DNA from: Aquatica leii
Taxonomy: Eukaryota > Arthropoda > Insecta > Coleoptera > Lampyridae
Length of the DNA stretch: 64,000 bases
NCBI GenBank assembly: GCA_035610365.1
Contig: CM069432.1
Coordinates: 26,846,354-26,910,353, forward strand
Reading direction: 5' to 3'
Positions 30,241 to 40,848 of the stretch are shown in pieces. The notes under the pieces were generated by a model, which did no database searches, was not told where the DNA came from, and was given only the letters and a program-made list of their open reading frames with translations. A program made the translations under genes and the position numbers. Numbering within the stretch: position 1 is the stretch's first letter; every line of letters begins with the position of its first letter.

Positions 30241-30796
30241 TTTCAATAACAGTCATATTAGAAACATAATAAACAATTCAATTATTAATCATTGCTTACT
30301 ACGATAACAAGGATAAATACGTAGATAAGCGTCGCTGTCTATTAATCTTTTTAAATTTAATAATCTAATCGTGTACCTCACAATATTTCAAGACAGCCTC
30401 TGTTTCTCCTTGAATACAAAATTTTCCTCAAACTAAACATCTATGGATACAATACATCTTTAAAGTAATACAGTATTTATTCTTTTGTTTTAATTATGGT
30501 TACATAACAATTTCGGTTCTTGGCTCGAGAATCTTCTTACAGAATAAGTCAGCATTATTTGCGCTGTTGCTTGGTGGTAGACATCTGTAGGTGCTGATGT
30601 AGCTTTTGCTTTTGGTGCATAGAAACATACCAAATTGTTGTTTACTGGGCCGGTACTATTTCTGTTTAGAATCGACTACAATTTATCAATGACGACGAGA
30701 TTCTTTACTGTCACTGTGCTTATGTGGTATGCTTATCTAAAAACTCTGATATTTCACGTTTTTTTTAAAAATGTCGTCATTTAATACACAAATGCG
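30241..30796. other. AT-rich spacer
   Basis: No gene or clear repeat seen. The right part (after about 30650) may be decayed upstream Penelope-like sequence. Confidence 0.4.
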
Positions 30797-31083
30797 ATGT
30801 CGCTTGAAAAATTGTTCTTGCTGAATAATACTTATTACCGTAAAATATTTAACGTCTACATATTTTACTTTTTGAAAAAATTTTTACTCACAAACACAAG
30901 ACCCGCATTTGGTTCTCTGTTTTTATCGATTGTTGCTAATGTGTTTATAAAAAATGTTGAGGAAAAAGCTTTATCTGCATTTTATCTAAAACTCAAGTGA
31001 TGGTACCTACACGTTCGTGACGCTTTCGTCGTTGGGTAACATGGTCTTTGCGCGCTCAACTAGTTTCTATGTCATATAAACTC
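30797..31083 (+). pseudogene. PLE reverse transcriptase, central part
   Basis: Reads YYRKIFNVYIF, then RPAFGSLFLSIVANVFIKNV and EEKALSAFYLKLK, stop, then WYLHVRDAFVVG. Intact PLE RTs have G.PLSP.LA..FM...E in the first block and R.VDD.F in the last. Here the catalytic DD has become RD and stops interrupt the frame. Inactive. Confidence 0.65.
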
Positions 31084-32425
31084 TGTTACGTGCATAAATT
31101 TAAATAATGCATTACCCTGTATATCAGTTTAATTAAAAATTACTTTTATATTTCTCGACGCCATCTATCGGATTCGTTGGTCACTTTGTATTGAGTAGGC
31201 AACGTCCGGTGACAGACCGGCATTTTGACTTTAACATCGTACCTGTTATTATCTATGTCTGCGTGAGTGAAAAATTCGTTTTCTAAGATCATCCACGTGT
31301 TGGGACACGATGGAAAATAGAAGTTTTCTTAATTAACTCAGTTTATTCACGCAGAGTAAGTGATTTTGTTCTTTCTTTAATTAAAGGTAATTTTTATGTC
31401 TTTTTGGTTAGCGCCATGCGCTACCTCATAACTAGGGGCATTCTGGTTATAATTTAACGTCCACCAGGAAAGTTGTGGCTTCGTTACGCTCGTGTGGAGT
31501 ATTCGAATCGTCAACGGCCATTCCACCATTATCTGGCATATTAACACCGATAAATATCTTGAGGGGACGATGCTAACTTTTATAAGGCCTACGAGCAGAA
31601 ATAATTAAACCACAGTAAAGGGGTACAACGCATCCGACTACCGGGTTGTGTTATGTGTGTTTGCTTTAAAATTTAAGTAATGATTTTGTAGATCTTGATT
31701 TCGTGAGGCATTGGTTTGACACGATTTGCAATTCAAATTATTTACAGGACTACGTGTCGGGGAAAGTACTTTCTTCGCACAACTGGAAGTTCCTGTGTTT
31801 GGTAAGTGATTTTATATGTATCTTATTTTGTTGTCAACAAGGTCGCTCACGAAACTGTTGTACATATTAATTTCGTGGTTACGAACGTTATTGAAGTACC
31901 ATTTATATAGTAATTTTCTTCTCTCATTTCGGGTTACGCATGCTGCGTACCACCAATACTTATTGTGATAATTTAATGTTAATGCCATACTTATTATCAT
32001 TGTTTTATTGTCAGTAATGCCATGTTACTAATTATGTAAACGATATTTACTGCGAACTATTCTTCGCTATGTTCTTCACTTATGTAGTGTAAGTTGCCGA
32101 TCCTGCTGTCATTCGATGTTGTATATTCTCACTAGTATCTACTTAGATTTGGCTATTTAACTTTGACTATATTTATCGTGATAGAGTAATTAAAGTACAA
32201 TTGTTATTAACGATTTAGTTTTTCTCTTTCCTTCGCTTCTTTCAGCATTACGAACCTAACATCTTGTTACAAGTGATACTATTCTGTTGTGAGCGGACAG
32301 AAGTCACTTTGGGATAAGCTCTGGCGCCCTTAATTATCTTTTCAATATTATCTAGGAACCCTACCCTCTCACCGACTATTGTGAGTTGGCCGTGCAGGTT
32401 CGTAAAATACCTAAAGCTTGTAACA
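31084..32425 (+). repeat. Solo LTR, same family as the element at 35523-40844
   Basis: Starts TGTTACGTGC and ends CTTGTAACA, with 4-bp duplication ACTC on both sides (31080-31083, 32426-32429). The outer parts match the reverse complement of the LTRs at 35523-36254 and 39969-40844: TACCCTGTATATC near the start, and TCTGGCGCCCTTAATTAT and GTGCAGGTTCGTAA near the end. At 1,342 bp it is longer than either of those LTRs, which carry deletions. It formed by LTR-LTR recombination after insertion into the PLE. Confidence 0.8.
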
Positions 32426-32429
32426 ACTC

Positions 32430-33135
32430 TATTCATCAAAGTATTCGTTTTGCTATGGAATTAGAAAGGAACTCCTCTTTAGCATTTCTGGAAGTTTTAG
32501 TTGTTCAAAATAAAGCTGGTTCATCATCACATTCAATTTATCGAAAACCTACCTATATATACAGATATTTAAATAGATAGGTGAGATATCACCATCACTC
32601 AGCTAAGAAATTATCAGTAGTGAATTCTTTAGTGTACAGAGATGCTTCTCTAAGTCAACACCAAAATTTTCCAAAAATGTTATTTTATCTAATCAAGGCA
32701 CTAGTCGCAAACGATTACAGTAAAAAGGAGTATTGCACAATCTATTATAAAGCTTACTTCTGCAAAAAGCAAGAGTAACAGCGGAATTTAAGTCTCAACC
32801 GTTGTCTATAGCTTATCTTTTTGATGTCAAAGGTACTACGGATTTTATTAGAAAAATGTTTTGTACTCTTTCTAAATTGAGCCACTTCTTAAATCTTGTC
32901 AAAAACGTAATTCTTTTTCAGTCTGCTAGCGTTGGAAAAACAAGCATCACAGTCAGTCAGTCAGTAGTAGCAGAGTACATGCTGGAAACAGATGAAATCT
33001 CTAAGATTTTGGCTTAAATTTCTAGTTACTATAAACGAAAAATTTGGAAATCCATTGAAATAATTAAAAATCCTTTTAATATTAATCGAAAATCTAGTTT
33101 TTCTTTACTGGATATTTGGAAACTAGTTTTATCGA
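32430..33135 (+). pseudogene. PLE RT thumb and GIY-YIG region
   Basis: SIHQSIRFAMELERNSSLAF, LEVLVVQNKAG and SIYRKPTYIYRYLN form the hallmark PLE block (F..E.E....PFLD.L......YRKPT.T.RYL). Then SAKKLSVVNSLVYRDASLS, AYLFDVKGTTDFIRKMF and, in other frames, SQSVVAEYMLETDEI and GNPLKIIKNPFNINRKSS-like pieces of the endonuclease C-terminus. The Cys/His and GIY-YIG catalytic strands themselves are not readable. Dead. Confidence 0.65.
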
Positions 33136-33149
33136 TCGGAAGCCGATGT

Positions 33150-33240
33150 ATAAAAGCAAGTCTTCAATCAGTATATTTCAGCCTCTGAAGATGTCCACTG
33201 CGAAGTGTGACAACTTGAGACTTATTTTCAACATGAAATA
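33150..33240 (+). ncRNA. PLE 3' tail with hammerhead-like motif
   Basis: CTCTGAAGA at 33182 is followed by a good stem (TGTC-CACT-gcga-AGTG-t-GACA) and then AACTTGAGACTT, which partly pairs with AAGTCTTCAA upstream. The layout resembles the hammerhead ribozymes known from PLE ends (CUGANGA-stem II-GAAA-stem III), but the second core box reads GACAA, not GAAA. It is probably a decayed ribozyme. Confidence 0.35.
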
Positions 33241-34620
33241 TATCTTTGGTAAAGGTGGTCAATACTGAGATAATAGCTAAATGAATACAACAAATCTGAT
33301 GTGTTGGACAATACTCATAATTACTTTACATATTCAACAATTTTGTGTTGGGAAATTGTAGTGAAGGCTTGGTAAAAATTAGATAATTGAAGAGATGAAA
33401 ATTTTCAGTAGTCACTAATTTTTTACGCAAAAAGTATTTGGCAGGTAAAGGCAGTATTTAAAGCTTAAAAGAAGAAGAAGAAGCTACAAAAAGATTTCAT
33501 CAGTTTTAAGAGGACATTTCACTTATTCGAATGTAGTAAATGCAGTGTTATGTGCAAATTTTTAACATTTTCACTTCTCGATTGTTTTTTTTTAGAAGAA
33601 CGATAATTATTATTAGAATTGTGTTATTATTCTTCGTTAATCGCTTGCTTTTTTGAATTCGTCTTTTTTTTTTAAAGTAAAGCGACTGGTTTACTGTGTT
33701 TACAGAATTTTTTATTGGAATTTGATTTTTCTTTGATTTGATATCAACTGTTCAACGCAATTACAAGGTTTGAAATACTACAACGTGGGAAATACACTTA
33801 TCATCATAAAAAAAAAATTTCTTTTGTTAAACATTTTCTTAGTTTTTTTTCTTGTGTCGTTTTTTGTAATTTCACATTTATTATCGAATTTCTTTTTAGT
33901 AGTATGCAAATTTAAAAATTGTTTTCTTGGTTTTTACATACATACAAGTTTACATACAAAAAAATGTCGTCTGCTTGTTATATATAAATTGTCACCTAAA
34001 CTGGTCATATTATGCTAACATTATTGGTAAACACATTTTTAACGTTCTCCTTCTTATGTTTAATACCGTTGCTTTTGTAATAGTTTTTTTATCGATATAG
34101 GTTTGAGGTTACAGTAATGTTAATAACCTTTCAAAATTAAAAACAAAAATTTTGTATTAAAAAAGTATTGCTAAAGTTATAATATTTTGTATATTTAACA
34201 AGTTTTTTTAGCTATTATATTTGTTTCGCCCGCTTTTCGCATTTTGCAGTTTAAAATTTATATTATATTTAAATTAATTAATTTGGACATTCAAACATAA
34301 CTTTATTGGTTATTTTATATTTTGCATATGTGTGGTAGATTATGTAATTAGTAAATTAATGCATTAATTAATATAAACTAATAGGTAAAACTTTAATATT
34401 TACATTTAAAGTGTGCTTAAAACAAAATTTTAGAGTTCACCGGTTATCATGATTTTCAGTAACTAAAATTTCATTAAATTTTTTTTTGTTTTAATGTTTT
34501 GATTATCATAAACTAAATCAAACAAAAACATAGATTAAGACGCGTTTATGATAGTAGTGGAAAACAGTTTTTAAGCGTTTAACTAAAAGGGTTTAAAATA
34601 AGCTTTTACAGTAAAATTGT
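33241..34620. other. AT-rich spacer
   Basis: No recognisable gene. Open frame 33770-34018 is Phe/Leu/Ile-rich and fits chance. Short GAA run near 33475. Confidence 0.5.
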
Positions 34621-34639
34621 ATTTGTTATTTTCCACAAA

Positions 34640-34730
34640 CCGAGCTTTTAGCATACGTCTCAGTGACGTTTATTTTAGGCTCTGAAGATGTCTACTACAA
34701 TGTGAAACAAAAGCTCGCCTTTGGGAAATC
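34640..34730 (+). ncRNA. Second PLE-tail-like, hammerhead-like sequence
   Basis: GAGCTTTT (34645) pairs with AAAAGCTC (34711). Between them lie ACGTC/GACGT (a possible stem I), CTGAAGA (core box 1), TGTCTACTACAATGT and GAAAC (core box 2). This is the order of a type III hammerhead. It differs in detail from the copy at 33150-33240 and looks better conserved in its cores. Activity is untested. Confidence 0.35.
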
Positions 34731-34913
34731 GACCATATCTGAATTGTCCAGAATGAAAAACTGTCACACAAAAGTAACCTAACCTAAATGCTTAGGAAAC
34801 GTTGCACTAATACAAGATTTTCTTAGGACAGTTGCCGGGACATTTTATATTATCTGTTTCTTTACGTAGGATCCAGTTTTATAATCAGCGTTGTTATTAT
34901 TTATTTTGGCTTG

Positions 34914-35194
34914 TTAACACTAGAAGTACAAATACGGTCAAAATGACGGATCTCAATTTTAATTCGGTTCTATTTTTTATCGTAAAATTCGTAAGCATAA
35001 ATACCTTCAAGATGTCAAAAAATCTTAGTGAAGCCGAACTGCAATATGACTCCGAAGGCGATAATCGTAGTGATAATAATGTAGTGTCATCAGAAGAGGG
35101 TACATCCTACGTTTTGGAAGATGCATTGCCGAGTAGTAGTGATGATGAAGTAGATGAGCTTCTATCTAGTTTTTTTAGGAAAATCAAACTGTAG
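34914..35194 (+). mobile_element. 5' fragment of a piggyBac-like element
   Basis: TTAACACTAGAAGTACAAAT at 34914 has the look of a piggyBac-like terminus at its TTAA target, with GGTCAAAATGACGG just inside. An ORF starts at ATG 35012 (MSKNLSEAELQYDSEGDNRS) and is acidic and Ser-rich (SEEGTSYVLEDALPSSSDDE), as piggyBac transposase N-termini are. It ends at 35194; the DDD catalytic domain and the 3' end are missing. Confidence 0.5.
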
Positions 35195-35334
35195 CGTAGA
35201 ATATGAAGAAGGTTGGCCAACCGAATATGCTACACGAACAACCACATTGTGTTAAGAAACTAACAAATTAACACTATTTTGTAAAACAACAAAAATACTT
35301 AAATCATTTGTAAAATGAACGAATAACATTTTTA

Positions 35335-35522
35335 ATAGGTAGTGTGTCCTCCACCATCTTCAATAACTGCTTTACAACGTCTTTGTATACTCTGCACCAA
35401 ATTGTTATACGCATCTTACCTGATTTGTATCCGGATTTGTGGCAATACATCTCTCAATTCTAGAAGAGTTTCAAGGCGTGGTTCATGTGTATCCAATGCT
35501 CTCTAAAGTTGACCTAAAGCAT
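35335..35522 (-). pseudogene. Tc1-like transposase, C-terminus
   Basis: Reads ALDTHEPRLETLLELRDVLP, then DAYNNLVQSIQRRCKAVIED and GGGHTTY, the standard Tc1 ending (L..SM..R...V....GGHT.Y). One stop lies near the LTR junction. Confidence 0.7.
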
Positions 35523-36254
35523 TGTTACAAGTTTTAGGTCTTACGAACCTTGCACGGTCAACGCACACAGTCGGAGATAGGGGAGGTTCAAGTGAATAAT
35601 AATTAAGGGCGCCAGATCATTTATAATTAACATTTCTGCCTCGATCAAGACAGACGGTCCAAGCTAGTAACGAATTTTTAGGTTCGTAATCCTTGTTACT
35701 CTGATGTTCGGGTAACCACAATAAACGAAAAAGGTATGTTACCATAAAATAAAGATTAACAGGTATAAAAACTTTAATTTAGTAACGTAGAATATTTACA
35801 AAAGTATTCTAATTCTCAATCCATAAATGCCAAAAGTATCGGCATCTCAAAAGGAAATGCTGGTCAAGACTTCGTTTTCATTGTGGATAATATGCTTTCC
35901 AGAATCTTAAGCGTTCAGTGACGGTATTTATCAATATATCAATAGTATTTATTGTTCATCGTTCTTTTATTAAATCGAACATGTGGTATAAGCGTGGCGG
36001 AACGGCCTGTGCCAAATAAATTACGTTAAATTCGTAATTAACTTATAATTTCCTATCCATCACAGTGGATGTACTAATAAAACTTTGGATTAGGTCAATT
36101 TACAACGACACAGGCCGTCTTAAGTAGTTGATAGCTTCAAAATGAATTCCGCAACATGTCAGTAACCAGAAAGATCGGCAGAGGGCGTCAAAACCGGAAT
36201 CTAATTTTAATTCGATATACAGGGTATTACGTTATAAAAATTTCGCACGTAACA
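35523..36254 (-). repeat. 3' LTR of the pol-less element
   Basis: 732 bp. Shares about 340 bp at its left and 125 bp at its right with the other LTR, plus a short GGTCAAGACTTCGTTTTC block. It lacks a ~385 bp segment present at 40283-40668 and keeps a ~225 bp segment (35905-36125) absent from the other LTR. Confidence 0.75.
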
Positions 36255-36268
36255 GAATTCCCCCCCAG
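36255..36268 (-). promoter_or_regulatory. Polypurine tract of the pol-less element
   Basis: CTGGGGGGGGAATTC-like run on the minus strand immediately before TGTTACGTGC of the LTR. Confidence 0.6.
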
Positions 36269-36269
36269 C

Positions 36270-38830
36270 AAGATAAAAGCGTGGAGCGGGGGGAGCTAAA
36301 TGAAGACAGAAATTTAAGCATACGCCAAGGATAGAACCTTAAAATCCAAAACCAACCCAAAATACAATAACACCCAACCCAAGAAGAAACGTAGATAAAA
36401 GAGGTTTTCCCAGTTTGCTAAGCATCACCAACCAGATGTGTCCAAAAGTTGCATGAAGCGGAATGATACTCCAAAGAACCAAAAACTCAACCAACAAAAA
36501 AGATGTATCAGAACAGGTACTCGTTGAAAGTCGACTACAGTCGTTACACTATAAAACAAAAGAACAACGCAGTCCCATAGACCTCACTGACAGACAATAG
36601 CAAGTAAACCAAGAGAAAAAGAAGAAGTATATGAAAGAAAGAAGTTTAGGCCACGATCAATGACAACGCCCAAAAATCCCTTGAAACATCAGCCCACGAA
36701 TACAAATCAAACCCCAAATATAAGTTCCCAAAGCTAACTAAGCTAAAGAAGTAAAAAGAAAAAAAGTATTTAGATGTTAAATTGTGATACGCGGATTTAG
36801 AAAAAAAGTCAAAAAGAAAAACTAATGCAGTTGTGCTCAAAATGTCGTCAACAGACGATATGAGATTCTTCCACTAAAATAACCAAACAGATCCTAAAAA
36901 TCTAAGCAAAGAAAACCAACGAAGAAATCTCAAGCAAAAAGAAGATTCGGATTAAAAGTCGACATAAGTCGGACTACCTAAAAGGCAGAGAAAAAAAAAT
37001 CAGTAATCCAAGAATCACAACAACAAAGCCACCAAAAAGGTAAACACTAAATGAATGCCAATCCAAAAGAAATCCAAACCACGTAACCCAAAACAAAACC
37101 AACAGAAAGAAAGAAAAAGAAGTAAGAGCCAATAAGGAACAGTAAGCTTCACTTGCCAATTTAGTATCGTGAGTCAGTGCTCGTTGTGTTGGAATGTCAC
37201 ATTGGAACGTAAATGCCGAAGAACGGATTAGAATATTCCAAGAGCAAAAGAAACCCAAAAAAGAGAAATATCCTAACGGTGACTGACAACATCAAAAATG
37301 CCGACTAAGCGGAAGTACAGAGTACCAGAAGCGACGTTGCAGTCTATTCCATGTTCCAAACCAAAAACAACAAAACAAAAACCCACTAAACCCAATAAAG
37401 CCAGAGAAGTAACTGAGAAAGAAAAGAAAAAAAAAACACAGTTACAGTGAACACTAAAGAAGGAAGTTACTAAAAAGAAAACAAGAAAGTGTTCAAGCAA
37501 CAACCCAAGATAAAAAAAAGCAAAAGAGGCAATTGTTCTAAAGACGAACCTTCAAAAGCAAAAGAGAAAAGATGAAAAGTAAGAAAAACAGGAAAGGAAG
37601 AAAAGAGACAGACGTAGAAAGATAAGACAAGATGTAAATGTCTGATTCGTTCTTCTCTCCGTAGAAGAAACGAAAGGAAGTGACCAACCCTTCAATGCCC
37701 AACCAACCGCCCAGTATAATGAAAAAAGAAAAATAGAGAAAAGAAGAGATATCAGTTAGTCATAGAACGAAAGCATACCAATTGTTGCCCCAAATTGGAA
37801 AGTATACTTCAAGACTTTAATGGCGACAAGCGGAATAGAAAACTCAAGAAAAGAAAAACGAAATCCAAAAGCAGAAGCGAGAATTCTATAGATGACGTAC
37901 CAATCCAAAAAGCCGACTAAGCGGATATAAATATATACAAACAGAAAGGTAGTCTGTCCTGACGTAAGATGTAGAAGAAAGAAACCAAAAGAATTTTAGC
38001 AGAACTTAACCAAAAAGAAAGAATATCGGTGACAGCAAAATGGGTGGAACAATTGGGTAGCATCCAAGCTACAACCAACAAGATACCGACGACGTATTCA
38101 AAGACTCGAACCACCAAAACCAAAAGAAAAAAACAAAAACAATAGCAAAGGTCGAAAGTCAAAAGCTTAAAAAGTGAACTAGCACTTACGACGCTTGCAA
38201 CGCCGATAAAAAAGAAGGGAACGATTAGAAGAAGGAGACAGCAAGGTATAAGCAGAAGTGATTGACGAAGTGGATCTAAGAGTAGTGGCTTTTACATCAG
38301 GAGAAGCAGCACGATCCTTATGTATACGCGTAAAGCTTGTAGCGACACCAGTGTTGGAAAGCTTCGTTTTACTTGGAAAAACGTGACGTGACCTAATAGG
38401 GTTGCTTCGTTGCGAGTTCGAACAAGAACAATAACGTATGAATTCGGCAGCTTTAGGTCGCATATGAAGCCAGTAGAAGTGACACCGAAGACTTTTAAAG
38501 TGTGCCTAACACTGCAGCGATCACAATCAGATGTAATGTAGTGATCCTGAATAAGTTGCTTGCGCTGGTCCGATGGTACAACTAACTTCTAAACGCAAGG
38601 ATCAGAAGAGGAAATGCGTACACATTTACATAAAAGATTTTTCACAACACACCAACGAGAGAAACGACGAGAAGCAGTAGCTTTAGATATCATACCTAGA
38701 AACTGAAAAAAAATTAGGAGGAAAAAAAAGAAGAGAACGAACAGTACGTAAAAGCTTAGCACCTTGATAACGACATCGAACACAAGTATTCGGGGTAGAA
38801 GTAGATACAAAAGAAGAAAGTGTAGAAGTA
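36270..38830 (-). other. Purine/pyrimidine-skewed internal region
   Basis: About 2.5 kb with a plus strand dominated by A and G (AAGAAA, CCAAAA words) and very few T. Minus-strand open frames are therefore Phe/Leu/Ser/Val-rich and look membrane-like by composition only. A short word, GCCGACTAAGCGGA and variants, recurs at about 37300 and 37908, with looser forms elsewhere. The segment near 38180-38810 has Ser/Thr/Arg-rich frames and CVRCRYQG, perhaps the ruin of a nucleocapsid region. Confidence 0.45.
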
Positions 38831-39235
38831 TTAAGAGAACAAGTAGCAGGAATAGCAGAACAGACGGAAGTAGAAAGAACTCTTACTAGCAAAGCCTACA
38901 GACGGCTCTTGAACTTTGTCACGAATCTCTGTTGTAGAGAAGTGGAAAGAATCGCGAGAATTGATGTTAGATTCCAAACGCTTGCCTAAAAATATTAATT
39001 GAGCGATAGATTTGATTTCAATCAACGCTATAGGCAGTTGGTAGAACGGTGTTAGATTCTGGCGAATAACCTTGAGCTGCATTTGCTCTAAGACCAGTTC
39101 TGCTAGCTGAAGGAAGAGATATCGCATTGAAGTAACGTAAGTACCAATGGATTCGTTAGACCCCATAGTACGTTTGCGAATGGTTTCCATCAGACGATCG
39201 TCGTTATCTACAGGCAAAAACTCCGACTTCAACAA
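38831..39235 (-). pseudogene. Gypsy-type gag fragment
   Basis: Reads LKSEFLPVDNDDRLMETIRK, RTMGSNESIGTYVTSMRYLF, LEQMQLKVIRQNLTPFYQLP and ALIEIKSIAQLIFLGKRLES. This is the retrotransposon Gag capsid pattern (L...F.P.D.D..L...I..R.QG..E....Y...M..LF..L......E..KL..I..NL.P.Y...L). 134 codons open; the N-terminal part before 39235 and anything after 38890 are unreadable. It is the only identifiable protein of this element. Confidence 0.65.
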
Positions 39236-39968
39236 AGCAGCAACATCATTTCACGAACGTAACGAACTTCAATTCGTCTTAAAAACAAGGACTTTACCAG
39301 ATAAAACTTCAAAAGCTGAAAGAAAAAGTTGATGCTGTGAAACACCACGAGACAAACACAACTCGTCAATACGAATGAGAAATTCTATAAGTAAAGAAGG
39401 ATCTTCACCAGAAAAAGTAACATTCTAATCTGCCAAGTTAATTTCCGAATCAGAGTCCGATGAAGTAAGAATTGATGGTTCTTCGTCTGATTAATACATA
39501 TCGAAAACAATAAAAATGAAAACAAGAAACTAACCAAAGCAAAAATCTGCTACCACATGTCCGACTAAAACTCAAAATAACAGTAAGTACAAGTAGTATC
39601 ACTGCCAAGTAATTAATCTAATAAGGCAAAAAAAAGGTTAATTGACGCAGTCGAGTTAATCCAAAAATCAAAGCAAAAGTCCGATTAAAAGAAACGTAAG
39701 CAAAGTACTAATATCAACTAAAACCGCAGCACTAGAATCAACGAAGTAAAAGTTAGTGAAGTAACTCCGACGTCAAGTCTTGCAGCAATAACTAAATAAG
39801 TGAAGCAAAGTAAATCAAACCTACGAAAGACTAAGAAAAGATAAAAGAACGAATAAAGCTAGAAAAAATTATAATCGCACACCCCAAATCGAGCGAAAGT
39901 CAACAATATAAGCTACCTATAAATGATAGTAATCCAACGCTAATCACTGAAGTTGGACAGTCAAAATT
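39236..39968 (-). other. Leader/5' internal part of the pol-less element
   Basis: Noncoding, A-rich on the plus strand, with repeated GTCCGACTAA/GTCCGATTAA words near 39560 and 39680. Possibly the decayed gag start. Confidence 0.4.
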
Positions 39969-40844
39969 TGTTACAAGCTTTAGGTCTTACGAACCTTGCA
40001 CGGCCAACTCACACAGTCGGAGATAGGGAAGGTTCAAGTAAATAATAATTAAGGGCGCCAGATCAATTATAATTAACACTTCTGCCTTGATCAAGACAAA
40101 CGGCCCAAGCTTGTAACGAATTTTTAGGTTCGTAATCCTCGTTACTCTGATGTTCGGGTAACCACAATAAAAGAGAAAGGTATGTTACCATAAAAGAAAG
40201 ATTAACAGGTAAAAACTTTAATTTAGTAACGTAGAATATTAAAAAAAGTCTCAATCCATAAATACCAGAAGTATCGGCAACACACAATACATAAGTTGAG
40301 TCGAAGTGAATAGCGAAGAAAATTTCGTAATAAATATCGCTTGTACACAGCATGCGATACACACAAAATGATTAATGAAATTACCTTAATGGTATTGCAA
40401 CAATAATCGTAATTACGGAAATTAACATAAAAAGTTCCGTGAGTGACTTTTCTGACAGCGACAAAAAATAATTAAATAAACTTACCCACAATCCAGTACC
40501 TACTTGAGCGAAGAAAACGTTTTCCCCTGCAGGTGAGCCTGGAATAGATATTAAATAGCAAATCGAGTCAACACAATAACTCCCGAAGATAGGAAGCTAC
40601 AATATTGTTAATAATAAAGGAAATAAGATATAAAAACCCGTTGTATCGAATGGCGTATAAAAAATAACATCTCAAAGGCAAATGCTGGTCAAGACTTCGT
40701 TTTCCTTGTGGATAATATGCCTTCCAGCAGTTGACAGCTTCAAAATGAATTCCGAAACATGTCAGTAACCAGAAAGAACGGCAGAGGGCGTCAAAACCGG
40801 AATCTAATTTTAATTCGATATACAGGGTATTAGGTTACGTAACA
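39969..40844 (-). repeat. 5' LTR of the pol-less element
   Basis: 876 bp direct repeat partner of 35523-36254, with TGTTACAAG at the left and ACGTAACA at the right in plus orientation. It carries the ~385 bp block missing from the left LTR. Confidence 0.75.
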
Positions 40845-40848
40845 GCAT

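Larger units (their letters stand above)
30797..33240 (+). mobile_element. Penelope-like element (PLE) split by a solo LTR
   Basis: Plus-strand PLE remnant: RT fingers/palm at 30797-31083, then, after a 1,342 bp solo LTR, RT thumb (32430-32800), GIY-YIG endonuclease region (32800-33130) and a structured 3' tail. Removing 31084-32425 and one ACTC joins FLCHIN to SIHQSIRFAMELERNSS in one frame, which proves continuity. Confidence 0.75.
35523..40844 (-). mobile_element. LTR retrotransposon with gag remnant and no recognisable pol
   Basis: LTRs at 35523-36254 and 39969-40844, target duplication GCAT (35519-35522, 40845-40848). Coding strand is minus: a G-run polypurine tract abuts the left LTR and the gag remnant is near the right LTR. 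The internal part is only 3.7 kb, strongly purine-rich on the plus strand, and has no protease, RT, RNase H or integrase motif. Likely a non-autonomous (LARD-like) Gypsy derivative. No convincing PBS beside the right LTR. Confidence 0.75.

Noticed and set aside
36646-38162. Several minus-strand open frames rich in Phe, Leu, Val and Ser that look like multi-pass membrane proteins
   Set aside because: The composition follows directly from the purine-rich plus strand; no start context, motif or homologous pattern supports real proteins.
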